The notes: a model not told the origin generated them from the letters alone. A stretch of DNA of 64,000 bases from Ustulina deusta (GCA_023159155.1 JAJNNX010000008.1:806001-870000); one strand, 5' to 3'. Counted from the stretch's first letter, positions 45,050 to 58,043 are shown. Program-made: numbers and translations.

Positions 45050-46201
45050 TTAGCCTAGAGCCTCTAGCCCCTCGGTCGGCTTCGGCCCCCCTTTACTCCT
45101 ACTTACCTCCTCGGCACCACACGCCTTCCAAGCACTCAGTATCAAGTTCACGATATGGTCGACCCCAACGTCCTTCTTCACCTGGGCGAAAACCGTCGGC
45201 CCGCCCTCGCGCATCTTCCGCGCATCGCGCTCCATGACGCGCAGATCGGCCCCCACGGCCTCGGCGAGATCGGTCTTGTTGACGACGAGGAGATCGCTCT
45301 GGGTGATGCCGGGGCCGCCCTTGCGGGGCACCTTGTCCCCGCCGCTGACGTCGATGACGTAGATGATGAAGTCGGCCAGCTCGCGGCTGTAGTTGGCGGC
45401 GAGGTTGTCGCCGCCCGACTCGATGAGCAGCAGGTCCGGCGAGAACTCGCGGTGCAGGTCCTCCAGGGCGGCCAGGTTCGCCGAGATGTCCTCACGCACC
45501 GCCGCGTGCGGACACCCACCCGTCTCGATGGCGCGGATCCGCGCCGCCGGGAGAGCCCTGTGCCGCGTCAGGAACTCGGCGTCCTCGCGCGTGAAGATGT
45601 CGTTGGTCACGGCCGCTATGCCGTACTGGCTGCGCAGCGCCAGGCAGAGCGATAGCATCAGGGCTGTCTTGCCGGAGCCGACGGGGCTGGAGGGCGTTGC
45701 GTCAGTCTTTGCGGGTTTGTCTTGTCTGCACTTAGGTACTTCGTGACGGGATGGATGGGAATGCTTGTGCGTATGCGTGCCATGGTTGTGCTGGCATGGG
45801 GAATGGATTCCGTATGGGTGGATTTGTGCAGATATATTTAATATATCATATATACAGGGTATACATTATATGTGTATGTGTATACCCAGGTGTGTAACAC
45901 AAGGGCTACTTACTACCCATGGTCACCTATTCCTGTTTACTTGCTTGGATGAACGAAGAAGAAAAAAACAGCAAAAAAAAAGCAAAAGAAAAGCAAAAGA
46001 AAAAGCGTTGAAGCAAGTCACCTACCCTCCGATACCGATGGTGAAGGCCCGCTCGTGCCAGTTCCGGCCCTCGACTATGGGCATCTCCCGGCCCAGGAAG
46101 CTGCCGGGCCCGTCGAGGATCTCATGCGAATGGCCGTGCTCGGCGGCAGAGATGCCCTCGTGCGAATGGGAGTGGCTCACGCCGTCGTGAGAGTGCGACA
46201 T
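45050..46201 (-). CDS. ureG: urease accessory GTPase UreG
   Basis: Two exons, 46026-46201 and 45050-45686, 270 aa. The single intron is long (339 nt, GTAGGT..CTCCAG) and splits the P-loop, which reads GGPVGSGKT at about residues 58-66 after splicing. The N-terminus is a His-rich tail ([22 protein letters not shown]), probably nickel-binding. [15 protein letters not shown], the metal-binding CPH motif (Cys117-Pro-His119 in [13 protein letters not shown]), [15 protein letters not shown] and the guanine-specificity motif NKTDLAE are all present. UreG hydrolyses GTP to deliver nickel to apo-urease with UreD/F partners, none of which lie nearby. AGATAA/AGATAG words (46252, 46448) upstream could be GATA-factor sites for nitrogen control; this is weak. 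Confidence 0.95.
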
Positions 46202-46790
46202 CTCGTATTACGTCGTCGTGGCAGTCTTGGGTTGTGTGTTGGCGTGTGTCAAGATAATGTAACCGTGACTAAGAGAATGCAACTCTTCCACGACAAGGCT
46301 CTCTGATTTGCACTTACACTGAGGAGCTCAGATGAGGGGCATGTTGTGACGTTGAATGCGGGGCTCTCTTTCTCTCTGGCTCTCTAGCTCTCACCCCACC
46401 TCTGGATAGATTACCTAGGTAGGTATACAGTCGAAATTCCAGTGTTAAGATAGGTACAGGATAAACATTCGACATGTTCCCTTTATATTTGAGTATTCTA
46501 TACATATTTAACATGTTAGAAGTGTGTAGGTTTTAAAGCTTCTTAACTCTAAAAATTTTGACCAGTAGGTTGTTCTATGTAGTGATGCAAATCATACACA
46601 TGGATTGATGAAGGCAGAGCTCAAGTTTAAACTCCAGCTGCAAGCCATATTGGTAAATCAAGCATGCTGGACAGTATGGTGGGTTTCCCGACTTAAATCA
46701 GCTCGCTATAGGTAGGCCAAATGATCAACATATCTAATCCGTGTTCATAATTACAGTTTGCAATCCTGTCAATCAGCAAATGCGTATACA
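46202..46790. other. ureG upstream region and spacer before tRNA-Asp
   Basis: Should carry the ureG promoter (minus strand). Contains TACCTAGGTA at 46412-46421 followed by a further AGGTATA word. No gene seen. Confidence 0.45.
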
Positions 46791-46872
46791 TCTCGATTGG
46801 TCTAGTGGTGAGGATACCTGCTTGTCATGCAACAATTCGCAGGTGGCCGGGGTTCGATTCCCCGATCGAGAG
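46791..46872 (+). tRNA. tRNA-Asp(GTC) with 10-nt intron
   Basis: The acceptor stem TCTCGAT pairs perfectly with ATCGAGA at 46865-46871, followed by discriminator G73, which is an identity base for tRNA-Asp. The anticodon stem CCTGC (46817-46821) pairs with GCAGG (46839-46843). Anticodon GTC is 46824-46826, followed by A37 and an intron of about ten bases (46828-46837) at the canonical 37/38 position. The T arm CGGGG-TTCGATT-CCCCG is perfect. Internal promoter A box TGGTCTAGTGG and B box GGTTCGATTCC are present. A T8 run follows directly. Confidence 0.93.
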
Positions 46873-46874
46873 TC

Positions 46875-46882
46875 TTTTTTTT
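46875..46882 (+). terminator. RNA polymerase III terminator of tRNA-Asp
   Basis: Eight T residues start three bases after the tRNA discriminator base, typical of Pol III termination. Confidence 0.85.
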
Positions 46883-49800
46883 CTATTTTTGTAAATTCCT
46901 GAATGGATTCCCTCAACAGTTGAACACAATGTAACAAAGCTCCGGATTGTTATTTTTATGAGCTATGTTCATCGCATTTAGATATCTTCCTATCTATCCG
47001 GGCAGGAGGTGTTCATTGATTGATCGATTGCATTCCTCTGCCAAGTCTTACACATTCGTGGTCTTTTCTCGTGGCTCCTCACACACCTCAACAATTGCGT
47101 CAATAATCCCTTATCAATCGATGCTGAGTCGCCAATGCTCACACCATGACAGGTAGCAGTGCTTCAAGTAACGTTGGGCTGGGTGAAACCTCGCTATTTT
47201 CTAGACTCCACATGAGTGTGACAAGCCTCATATGGGATCGAGATCACGGATGAGGCGAGGCTAGGTAGCCCGGTACGATGCATATCTCCTACACTTATTA
47301 TGTATGGGTATAGTAAGTATCTAGACTGGCCGCTTCCCGAGGTGAGACTTGAGTCGTCATCCCCGCGTAAGCCAAGCACCCTTTATCAGTTTGTTACATT
47401 TCTAGCATTGCTCCCCGTGTGTTCTGCGCCCAAGATCTGGCGGCCAGGCTCACCGGCGAGCAATATAGCTTTTTGTTCTCTTGTAGAGGTGTCAAGCAAC
47501 ATGTTTTTAGTCGCCGACAACATAGGTAAACAGATAGTGTAGCGCTTACAGTTTGAGCAGAGGATTTACCTAGTATTATCAATACTTCGACTGAAGTGTC
47601 GTTCTCGTTGCTCTTATTTAGAGTGTCCTCTCCGTACTTAAAGGCAATTGCAGTCTACATATACATAACAAAAACTGCAACAAGCCGAGCTAAATATCGT
47701 GAGAGATAGCATATAGTTCGTGAATGTACATGCGATATGTCTCGGCATAAAGGTTCGACCTGGGACGACACATTGGGTAGATGGATGCCTGCACTATCTG
47801 TGGCTATATGTGCCTGATTTGTGCCCCAAACAAGTTTCTCTAACACGAATAGAGACAATGGCAGCTGGACAAAGTGAGTACCTATACAGTGGATGGTGCT
47901 CATTTCGAGATATGCTGCTCTTTCATTCGCGTGCAACGGCTAGAACGGCCAGGAAAAGAGCCGTGTCTGACCCTGCACCATGTCCAACAAGAAATCCAAT
48001 ATGGATATTTTACCTATCTAGGTAGTCGAAATACTATGGATGCTACGTATATTATGGGGTCTGTGATACCACTGAGGCGAATTGCAGAAAGAGATGCTCT
48101 TGGCTGCAGCAAGAGGGTTACCAGTATATTGCTCGCTCTGCGTGTAAATTTAGGGTAGGTTCCCAACCTGGCATTCATCAAGTGAGCTAGGTAAGGCCGG
48201 AACTGAAGCCGGACCTCTCTCCTCCCTTGCTTTTTCGATCCCCATGCGCCTAGAGGAGGTAGTGTACCCAACGGAAGGACCCGCCGCCATCTGTCATCTG
48301 CGATTTAACTGTAGAGATCGAGAAATCGTACGTTTGCACGCTTGGGATGCTGGGTCTGCCGGGGCAAAACGGTAGAGGCGCTTGGAGAATGGCCCAGAGC
48401 CTTATTGTGGCCCCTACTTGTGCAGCAGATGTGGCTGACTTCATTCTACCCTCCTAGCTAAGCGATTGGATTGGGTGAGGATTACACACCCACACAGCAG
48501 TTTTGTTGCAGCAGAGCGTAGCAAATCGGCGATGATCTGTTGCCCCTATGTAATATATGTAAGCATTACTTACTAGGCACCGTAGTGTAGAAAGAACGTG
48601 CCCCGGTCAACATACTGGTATCATCCTCGCTTAGATGCTATGTAGCAGTCAAGTTCGCCTTGTTGAAATAACCTTTACCAATTGTTCAAAGGGTTGCGTC
48701 TCGGTTGAGTCCAGTAGACCCACGCGACAGCGGTCAACCCCGCTGTATCCCTAGTATAGCATATCTATACTACTTTATCTACGTGTACCGTAGAAGGAGT
48801 ATGGGTGATTGGGGGAAAATAGGACTGCGGTGGAGTGTAGTATTGGTGTCGTGTGGTTCACGGAAACCCTCATCGTAGTACCCATAGTATCAAAGAGTGC
48901 TGCATAGACTAATACGAAAAGGCGATCTGCTCGGTCCCCCTTATGCCGCCAAGCGCCCATTCAGTATCTTGAACTCTTTGACATACTGTACGTACCTACA
49001 GTATACCTACATTAGGTACTCTGCATGTGTAGAAGTATGTCAGGTCATTTGCTACTACATACAGTATGCAGTAGTCTGTAATAAAAAAACGTCGGATGAC
49101 AGGTCATTATCGGATGTATATATATGCAAAGCTTATGCGGCCCTATGGCAGCGAGACAGACAGAACATTGCACATATATGTAGTAAGCCCTCTACCTATT
49201 TACATGATTTCTGCCAGATCTAGGGTACCTACACCGAATAGGCATAATAAAATCCGATTAGCTGAACACCGTGAATAGACGTCTAGCTATCCTTGATCTA
49301 GTGTGCAATACTACATATACCTAGTAGGTATTCAGGATCTAGTCCTCGTAAAGCTATCTACACTACCCAGTTGGCCTCCCTGCTCAGTGCATCGAAATGT
49401 GAGAGAGAAATGTTTAGTGTATGTACATAGTATGCTCACTACGCGACAATAAGTACAGTACTGCCTATGCATCATGGAGGCACAGACACATTGTACATGT
49501 AGAAATGGGGTAGCCGTCGGATGACAGCATACCCAATATCAACATGCCCGAACGGGAGATGCCAGGGATCGAGAGGATAAGAAAAGGAAGGGGTCTAATT
49601 GCAATCGTTCTATTAGGTATGTCCCCAGACCCTTAAACAGCGGGATTCCGTGCCGACACAACATGGCGGGCAGTGGGAAAAGAGGCGTTTTGTTAGGGTC
49701 CGTTTTAGGGGGGCGGAAACACAGCACGATGGGTTTGATTCGCCCACCCAACAGCATGTGAATTCAGGTACAGATGTAGAATAGTATGCACAGTAGGAAA

Positions 49801-51714
49801 AAAAAAACCTGTCTGTGTTCCCTCCCCTGCACAATTTCCCCCTGGGGAAATCCCATCACTTCGTATGCAGGCAGCCACCAACAAGACAAAAACAGGAACA
49901 GGAACCCTGCGGTTCTGCAACACAAAATGCAGCTGTCCTTACGCTGACTCTTGACGGACAGCATCGACATACCCATTGGGTTTTATTGTGCTGATACTAC
50001 ATACCCAGCAGTACCGAGTTCAGCAGCTACATTGTGTAAGTAGCAATATTGGCAGAGTCTTGGCCGACTCTCGACAAAATACGGTTAGCCTGGACATGGG
50101 TAAGCAAGCCCTTTAGCTGTTGGTTTCTCAGTCAAAAAGGCAATATGGGACGATTGTCGAGTTCAGCGACGTCAACACACATCAACACCGCCCCGTAATT
50201 ACGCCGGCGAGACAGCCAACCTCTATATGTACTATGTAGGCACACTTCTCCGATAGCCAAGCCTTTGCCCCATCGTAAGCTTCATTATAAGAAAATGAGA
50301 GAAGAAAAAAAAACCTAGCTAAGCGATGCAGTGTACGCTACTGTACTTGAGCGTACAGGGATAAGATGGTCGGGATAGGTGGTTTTGTGCCTACCGCAAT
50401 TTGTATATACTGGTATGTATGTAAGTAGGCCGAGAAAGTGTATCGTTTGGTTTCATATTTCGGCAAAGGACCGGCTAACGGAAAGTAAACAACACTAAAT
50501 AGCAAGGAAGAAGGAAAGTCTCGGCTCTATGCTTACGATAGTGAACACTACTTCCCTCTTGACCGACTCCGCAGCACGAGAAGAGCACCCCGCTGCCGAT
50601 CGTGATCCGGCAGGAAGTAGTTGGATCTTCGAAGCGCCGTCGAAGATGCGAAAAGGGAAAAAGATCCTGGCTCGAACTTCCACATCTCGTTTAGCCGGCT
50701 CACTAGCGACGGGTGGAGAAAAAGCAGGGGGTGACCGCAAAGACCCTGTGAGCCTAGCCCAGCCAATGGCTGGCGCCGCTAGCAACGGCGTCTTTCTCGC
50801 CATGTCAAGTGACCACTGTCCTACTCTGGCTCTGCGGCCAAGTGAACGCCTGTCTCGCAAATACGACTTGTATCTTTCCCTGTTTCCCTGAAAACGTAGC
50901 CCGGTGCCTCCCATCATGGCTGATGGCGGGAGCAGGGTATGGTACGCTAGGTAGGATATAGGTAGTCACAGGATAGATATCTCCGGCTTAACCAGCTTGG
51001 TCTTAATAAGAACCCGCTATGGGACCATGAGGAAATAAGGTTATGAAGAGCTCGAATCCCGTCCACTACTGTAGACTCGAATCTTAACCCGTAGGTAACT
51101 AATTTCCTAGACGCTCCAGTTCGCGTCTGTAACACCTTGCTCGGGCCGCTTGTTTGTTAGATTGGTCTCTCGTTCATTGGACTTTATATAAGACAATCTC
51201 ATCCTTGCAGCGTCCAACGACTGTTCTCGAACCTTGGATCTTCCTACTCGTCCATTTCTCGCCCGCGTCTCCAGCCAAGCCTACCTTCAAACAGAATCTT
51301 GTGGCAGCCGTCCGATCTTGGCCCTTCGCCGAACACGCTCGAGGCTTGCGCCTGAATCTGGTTTCTAGACAGCAGTCGTGCAGCGATAAGAACGCGGCAT
51401 ATGTCCCGGTTTGAGACCACTTAATAAGCTAGCCATCCAGCTGCGACGTGACATGGGATATCTGCATACCGTACCCCAACTATCTGCTGCAGATACACCC
51501 GGACCAGGCCAGTCAAGAGAGGAAAAGGCGACGAAATTCCCACAACCCCTACAACCTTAACCACCCTAGCTCACATCTACCGCCAACTCCACTGTTGCTG
51601 TCGACCGCCTCCGTGGCTTGCCTGTGACATATATTAGTTGAGGACTCCGCCGACTTTCATGATCCCGCCTTGATCATACCTACTCCTACTCGTACTGAGG
51701 CCTCTTGCGGTAGC
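46883..51714. other. 4.8-kb gene-free region
   Basis: No supported gene. Mostly AT-rich to 50.4 kb, with TAGGTA words and two TACACTAC octamers (48582, 49369). A GC-richer part at 50.5-50.9 kb is open on both strands but has no domain-like features. The end should contain the promoter of the hypothetical gene at 51715. Confidence 0.45.
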
Positions 51715-53040
51715 ATGCAAATCACCATGACGTACTCGAACGAAATATCGCTGGCATTGCCGCCGTCGATGAAGGGCACGGCAGGAGGCGCACCCAGGCT
51801 CGACCTGGCAAAACAGCAGTTCAGAAAACCACACCGGCCGCACATGAAGTCGCAGCCTTTCGACCCGGAGGACTTGCGTCGGAGGTTGTACGTGGTGATC
51901 GCCGAGCGAGAGGCGCAGAGCGAGAAGCGGCAACGACAACGGGTCGACGCCTTACCCGCGAAGTGGGCGCAGGTGGAACGGGAGCGAGACACGCAGCACC
52001 TCTACATCGAGCGCCTGGCCGCGACGAACACAGCGACGTGGATGCCGGACATAACGGCGCCGACGCGGCGGTCCGGGGGGCCGTTCGCCAAATCCAAACA
52101 ACAGCCCTCGCTGCAGGACAAATTACGCCAGAGGAATTCCGTGATCGCGGCGATCGAGGTGCCCGATATCGTCGTCGCCGCCAACAACAACGCGGCGGCG
52201 GCGGCGGCGGCGGCGGCGGAGGAGTGCCCGAAATACCGACACGTCCCCGAGCAGGCGGCCGCGCAGTTCAGCCGCACGACGACGTCGGGCGGCATGCAGG
52301 GCGACAAGACGGCGGTGGTGCACAGCCTCTCGCGGGCCGCGCTCCGGCTGTACGTGGAAGGGACCTCGTCGGCGGACCGGTCGGCGATCGACTCGAGCAT
52401 CACGCCGGGCAAGCAGCGCAAGCTCCTGCAGCGCGCGCGGAGCCAGCAGGAGCGGCAGCACGGGCGGAACCAGTTCCAGGAGTCGCGGGTCGCGGGGGAC
52501 GATGCGTGGCGGCGCCGGCATAGCAAGTCCGGGCCCGAGAGGGCGCTGTTGTCGGACGACGACGCCGGGGTGTCGGCGCTCGCCGACCTGCATCTTCACA
52601 CGTATTCGAGCCGGGGCGAGGCCGCAGCCGCCGCCGCCGCCGACGGGGCGGTGCACTCGTCGGAGGAGACGCTGGTGGACGCTGCCACGGCGAACGAGCA
52701 CCGCGTCGACTGGTCGCAGAGCGACGAGGTCCTGCCCACGGAGAGGCGAGGCGCCAAGCTGCTGAAGAAAACCACGTCCATCCTGACGCTGAAGGGCAAG
52801 CTGGGACATCTGCGGAGGAATAGCGGCGGCGACAAGGAGGGGGGAGGAGGAGGAGGGGGGGTGAATAATAATAATAATAGTCATATGACGAAGCTGCGCA
52901 TCGTGACGATACAAGAGGACTGCGACGAGCAGGCCGAGGCGGACGCCGACGACGGGTCGACGCCCATGAGCCCGGACTCTGGCACTAGCAGTAGCCGGTC
53001 GGCGCGGCTGGGGATCTGGGCACGGCTGAAACGGAATTAG
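51715..53040 (+). CDS. hypothetical fungal protein with Ala, Gly and Asn tracts
   Basis: 441 aa from ATG 51715 (MQIT); an ATG four codons later (MTYSNEISL) is an equally good start. I do not recognise the family. Residues 40-110 hold a highly charged helical region (PEDLRRRLYVVIAEREAQSE, VERERDTQHLYIERLA) that looks like the conserved core. An Ala9 tract from GCG repeats (near 52192-52221), an Ala tract near 52620-52645, a Gly tract near 52842-52860 and an Asn5 tract near 52864-52880 mark disordered parts. The C-terminus is acidic, then Ser-rich, and ends SARLGIWARLKRN. There is no signal peptide or membrane span. Codon third positions are strongly GC. Flanked by long gene-free stretches on both sides. 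Confidence 0.7.
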   Translation: MQITMTYSNEISLALPPSMKGTAGGAPRLDLAKQQFRKPHRPHMKSQPFDPEDLRRRLYVVIAEREAQSEKRQRQRVDALPAKWAQVERERDTQHLYIERLAATNTATWMPDITAPTRRSGGPFAKSKQQPSLQDKLRQRNSVIAAIEVPDIVVAANNNAAAAAAAAAEECPKYRHVPEQAAAQFSRTTTSGGMQGDKTAVVHSLSRAALRLYVEGTSSADRSAIDSSITPGKQRKLLQRARSQQERQHGRNQFQESRVAGDDAWRRRHSKSGPERALLSDDDAGVSALADLHLHTYSSRGEAAAAAAADGAVHSSEETLVDAATANEHRVDWSQSDEVLPTERRGAKLLKKTTSILTLKGKLGHLRRNSGGDKEGGGGGGGVNNNNNSHMTKLRIVTIQEDCDEQAEADADDGSTPMSPDSGTSSSRSARLGIWARLKRN

Positions 53041-56000
53041 AATTGTGCGTGCATTGCATGCGTGCATGCATGAATGATTTGATGATAGATAGATGGACGG
53101 ATGGCCGGATGGATGGATGGGATATACGGACGGGGAACAACAAGGAGAAGGTCTAATGATAATCAAGAAATTCTTTTATACCAATCCTTCACTTCCCGTT
53201 CAATTGCGCATGCTTACTTCGTATGAATGCCTGATATCAGTAGTTTCTTTCCTCGCTTTCGACCGCGTTGTTGGAGTTGTAGGTTTCATGTATGTACGGT
53301 ATTCGGCAGGCGTTGCGGCTGCTTAATTGCGTGTAATGGATGACGGACCGACCCCATCGTTCGTCAGCCTGATTCCGGAGGAAGAACGGGTGGGTGGAAC
53401 GTCGCCCCAGATCCACAGGCCGCTGAATAATCGCGCGACATCACTCCCGTCTTAGTGGTGGTGAGACGACAGCAGTGGAGGTCGGTTGTCCCTCTCGTTC
53501 GTCTCCCCGTAAGCTGCCGGGCATTGCAAATGAGCGAAGTGTCGTCAAGTAGGCATCGTCCATAACCAAGGTAGGTTAAGTAGCTGACGCGAAGAAATAA
53601 ATCACCTTTGTAATTGCCGTTGTGGTCGTTGTGATGTCCCTCCGCCGTTGTTTGTGCGGGAAATGTACAACTCGCTCCGAGTCAGAGAAAGTCGTCTTAA
53701 ATGTCCCGTTGCGCATGTTTCATGGCTTGTAGGATGGTTTCTCTGCCGGTGAGCTATATTCGGAACCCAAGACTTCCGCTCGCGTGAATAACGTCTCGGA
53801 ACGAACCGACTGATACCATCTGTGTAGCAATTCTTCCGCGCTTCGCACATCTTGGGATAGACTTGAGTGTGCAATGGGGGGATACCTCGTATTCTCCATC
53901 CAACCTAGCGCAAAGAAAAGAAAGCGAAAAGGGATTTCAGTGTTTTCGTCTTCCTCGATAAAGTCCATTCTTAGTCTTACACAGGTATGATAAAGTCCTG
54001 GCTCCTATTCGGCATCCAGCTACGTCGTGAATAAACCAGGCGAGGGGTTTTGTACTCGTGAGTTCAGGTCTACATGCAGTTGAAAGAATCGAACTCTCCG
54101 GAATCATGCTTAATCGCATCTCATTTGGCTCACCCCCCAGATTCCTATCGTGATGTAACTCTTGTTAGTACATCGGGTATAATTGGTTGAAGCGTCTCTT
54201 GGAAGCCATACCATTCGCTTACCTGCCGAATGGAACACCTCGAGTTTGAACCGCATTTGAGGATTATTCCGATCTGCCGAGCCACATCTTGAGGAAATGA
54301 TTATTATACAGATCGACATGATTCTCGAGAAGTGTTGGCTGAAAAGAGAAAAAGACACATAAACGTACTGCTGATAACATTGGCTTTGTAATCCAGCCGA
54401 TATTAAGTAGGTAGCCGGCACCAGATGACACTCGCGGCTGTGATGGTGCTAAATTATATCGACTAAGAGGAACAACATCCCATAAAGAGCGAGCAGTCTT
54501 ATATATTTCCCTTCCGTGCCCAAGGAAGAGCACAACAGTTGCAAAAAGTGTCGAACACCATAACAAGCACCGATGACGTCGTCCTTGCATGGGCGCTCCC
54601 GGGAATAAGCTCAGCGCAGGCGCTACAAGGCCGGCGAGTCAAGAGGTCAATAAAACAATGCTGAGACGGGTCGACAATATTCGGACAGGAGAAAAACGAA
54701 ACAAACGAGAGAAGAATAAAACCAAGAAGGTGGGTGACGATGAGGAATGTTGCGCTTAAAACACCTTTCCCATATTTGAACGGTGTCTCAGATAAGACCT
54801 TCCGAGTAGGTGTGTTGTGGTTGCGAGATTATGTGGCGTCCAATGAGCATACCTGTCGGCGGCAGACGCAAGCAGAAGATAAGAACCATAAATCCTTGTG
54901 ACATGTCACAAGTGTGTACTACCTACCTAGAATAGATCGATAACTTGAACGGAATCCCATCCGTCATGTTCTGGTGCTTAGAAGGAGGGGAATGGAGAGA
55001 GAGAGAGAGAGGGTGGGAATTATCCCTTCGTCTACGGTAGACATCTACTATGGCTGGGAAAATGAAGCACGCGTTAGCCGAAGAAAGCCATTCCACTTGT
55101 AATATCACGAATGGCGGTTTGTGATAGTTGTCCTATCGACTGACATAGTTGCAGTACACTAAGGTGTAAGGCTCTGGGGAAGAGATACGCAACGAGTGAG
55201 TGCAACTACTAAAAGCGAGACATCCGCGGATAGGATCGAATCGGCTAGAAACTGGCGATCAAGTAAGAGATGGATGGTCACATGGGCATTGTTAACATCT
55301 TCCTGTGACACTTTTGTTCGTTCCCGGAAAGCTCCATGTAGTAATGAACAGCTAATGGGGCACAGTAGCATTTGCAATGGGCGTCCACAATCCGTTCCAA
55401 GTATATTACACTTCGTCCCTCTCCGTTCCCCTTCTCTCCTATATTCTTATTGGTTATGTGTAAAAAGCTTTCCCGCACGTGCCTTCTATGCCTAGGATGA
55501 TATCGTTCGAAGCGTGCCTCAGCAATAAGGGGCGTCAAGATATCAGCTAGCCTAGGGAACCGCGGTAAATACGCGAGCACCTTAGAGGGTAAACGCCAAT
55601 GAATAGACATGTATCCTCAAACGAGATACATCTTGTGACATGCCGCGCCGACTAGCATCCTGTTCATTCAAAATACGACACCGGGGCTGATGACTAAAAT
55701 CCACCTATGAGACACACCCGCCGGTTATTGGATTCTCCATCAATGTTTCGATGGTCACCACTAGGATATGTAAAGATTGTGGCGTATGCATGCACAAGTA
55801 GGTTTGAACCAGCGGGATGGCTATTAGGTCTAAGTGGTGATATGAGTCTTGGTAGTCTGAAACAAATCTGAAATTGAAGGAGGGGAATAACGTACGATCA
55901 AGTGAGGTAATCTGGACAAGGGACAGTGGCGTATTGTATAATAATAGTATGTTGACAAGGAGTGGCTCATCGTAAGCACGGCACGCCTAAGCTGCCTATA

Positions 56001-56045
56001 CTGGCAACTATTCGGTTCGAGTTGCATTGGAAGACAAGCCACCCT
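53041..56045. other. 3-kb intergenic region, no gene supported
   Basis: Starts with ATGG/TGCA-type short tandem repeats (53050-53125). A (GA)n run lies near 54992-55011. Open frames such as 54264-54590 (-) and 53602-53874 (-) carry no recognisable domain. It contains the 3' regions of the flanking convergent genes. Confidence 0.45.
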
Positions 56046-56677
56046 TCAGGACTTCTCCTCTCGCATGAGCGTGCTAATGATCTCGGCGTCCTCCTCTACC
56101 CGCCGTTTCCGCTCTTGCTCATCTTGGGCCTGCATCCTGGTCTTGAAGATGGAAACCAGATCACTAAACTCCCGGAGAGCGTCTCTAACGTCTCCGGGAG
56201 ATGCCTTGATAGACTGTACAAGGTGAACAGCGTTGGTCATTCCCGCCTCCCGGGTCCACGGTTGGTTCGCCTTACGAGGAATATTACTGCCGCGGCTCGG
56301 CTTAGGAGGATCCGTGGCGGTGGCGATGCTCCAGAGACATTTTTCCAGATCCGGGTACCGCTGGAGAAGGGCCTTGTACTCGGGCGAGTCAGCAATATCG
56401 GATAATCTAGCAGGGTGCTGTTGATCGGAAAGAGCGAGCTGCGCCACTGCGTCTAGATCAACGCTTTTCGGGGGGGCTGGCTTCTCCTCGACAACCGGGT
56501 GGTTATCGCGGTGCTCACGAGAGCAGGCCAGAGAACAGCTAATCCCATTATTTGTCAGCGTAGTCCATATGCAGGGTGACTCCAGCTGAAGACTAACGTA
56601 TGCGCGTCACAACGAGGGCACCTGTATTTGCCTTCGACTGTATCGCAAATGAGACACAGGGGACGCGTAGCAGCCAT
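56046..56677 (-). CDS. HIT-type zinc-finger protein (HIT1/ZNHIT3-like)
   Basis: Two exons, 56598-56677 and 56046-56538 (59-nt intron GTTAGT..ATTAG), 190 aa. The zf-HIT domain is at the N-terminus: Cys8, Cys11, Cys20, Cys23, Cys28, Cys32, His36 and His40, in the order CLIC..CPRC..CSLACSREHRDNH; the intron lies between the fourth and fifth ligands. The rest is helical: EYKALLQRYPDLEKCLWSIA, then a long C-terminal helix (MQAQDEQERKRRVEEDAE). Yeast Hit1 (164 aa) and ZNHIT3 have this size and help assemble box C/D snoRNPs with Rsa1/NUFIP; that role is inferred by architecture. Without the spliced exon the zinc finger would be incomplete, so ATG 56677 is favoured. Confidence 0.82.
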
Positions 56678-58043
56678 GATAGTCACAGGGATCTCCGACA
56701 TAGAAGATGTGACTTGCAAGCTACCCGAACAGGTGGGAATGATCTAACAAGACCAAGCCTGACTATAAAGGAACTATTGTCATTTAGGGTTGGAAAGAGT
56801 GTCTTTTGGCTGACACGGTTTCAAGGTTGGCATACCTTGACAAGTCCCGTCAACAAGCGGCCGGGTGTTCAACTTTGTAGGCTAGGAAAGCTCCCAATGT
56901 TGAACGGAGAGTGACCGGGAGAAGAAGAAAAGGTATATGGTGAAGCCTAAAGCTCAGGTGAGTCATTATATATCCTGTGATCTATCCAGGTAAGGGAGGT
57001 TAGCATATAGAAGTTGTACATAGGTGAGAAAAGGGTTTTATACAGGCGAGGGACTGGAGTTCTCTATCTTTTCGTTGCCATCAGGTGGACTTGCCAGGTG
57101 AATAGACAACTCTCTTTGCCAAATTGGATGTCATCAACTGCTTGTTCATTACAGGGGAGTGTGAGTGAGAATAACTAATGGAGGGGGTTGAAAGGGTGGT
57201 TGTTGGGTATGCATGCATCGCGCCAGCGAAGATGAGGATGATGTTTGGAGAGCGCTGACCAATTTGGAGTTTTCCGGCGCCTTGCGATGATAGAGAAAAA
57301 GACCCACAGTGGCGAGAGGGCATTAAGAGACCAAGACCTACCTTGACTGTCTTGTTGGGATCGCGATGTAGGTACGCGTGAACAATTTCGTCAGTCGAAG
57401 AGACCTACAATGCTAGCCCAAGGGTAACCTCATTGAGCTTCATTTGATTATGTGGGGAAACAAAATCTAGGTCTCTGGTTGGTGTGAAATTTCAAGGTTG
57501 GCCGTCCAACTGTTCTTGTTCAACAGTGAATGAATGCATTGTACATTAAACAATCACCAGGCAGACCAGTTCTCCGTGTGTGTACTATATATTTGTACTA
57601 CGGCAATAACTACATACTATGTGTACACATCAAGGTACCATTGCCACATCCATTATGTGCCGGCTGCAATGCTGTGAATATAGCCAGTTTTAATAGGCCC
57701 TCGGCTTTTGAAAGGGTGAGTGAAGCGACCCCAGTTGTTGGCAGCTGGTCACTTTGGCATTAGCAAAACGTCATGGCCGATTCCCGCTCTTCATCCAATG
57801 TTCTTCTGCAATTCCGTGCGTCATTGCCACTGCTTTATAAGCTCGACCGTCTCCCTTATCTTATCGCTCTTTGGGGACGAACAATAGATCTCGAGAAAAC
57901 AACGAGGATGTCACCTTGCAGCCAACAGTAGTAATCAGAGGCGACAGGAACCACCTAAATTGAACTAGAGTTGAACCAATATTCTTCCGCTGAGCATCAA
58001 TTATTTCAAAATACCTGAGCGCTTATGGCTACTGCCGACTAGG
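56678..58043. promoter_or_regulatory. divergent intergenic region between HIT-finger gene (-) and NFU1-like gene (+)
   Basis: 1.37 kb of stop-rich DNA holding the promoters of both genes. No protein-like frame, tRNA or repeat family seen. Confidence 0.4.

Noticed and set aside
50495..50917. Overlapping open frames of 120-140 codons on both strands
   Set aside because: No domain or homologue recognised, starts are poor and neither frame is preferred.
52123..53166. 347-codon minus-strand frame opposite the Ala-tract hypothetical gene
   Set aside because: Arg/Leu/Pro-rich antisense shadow; the plus frame has the protein-like charged helices.
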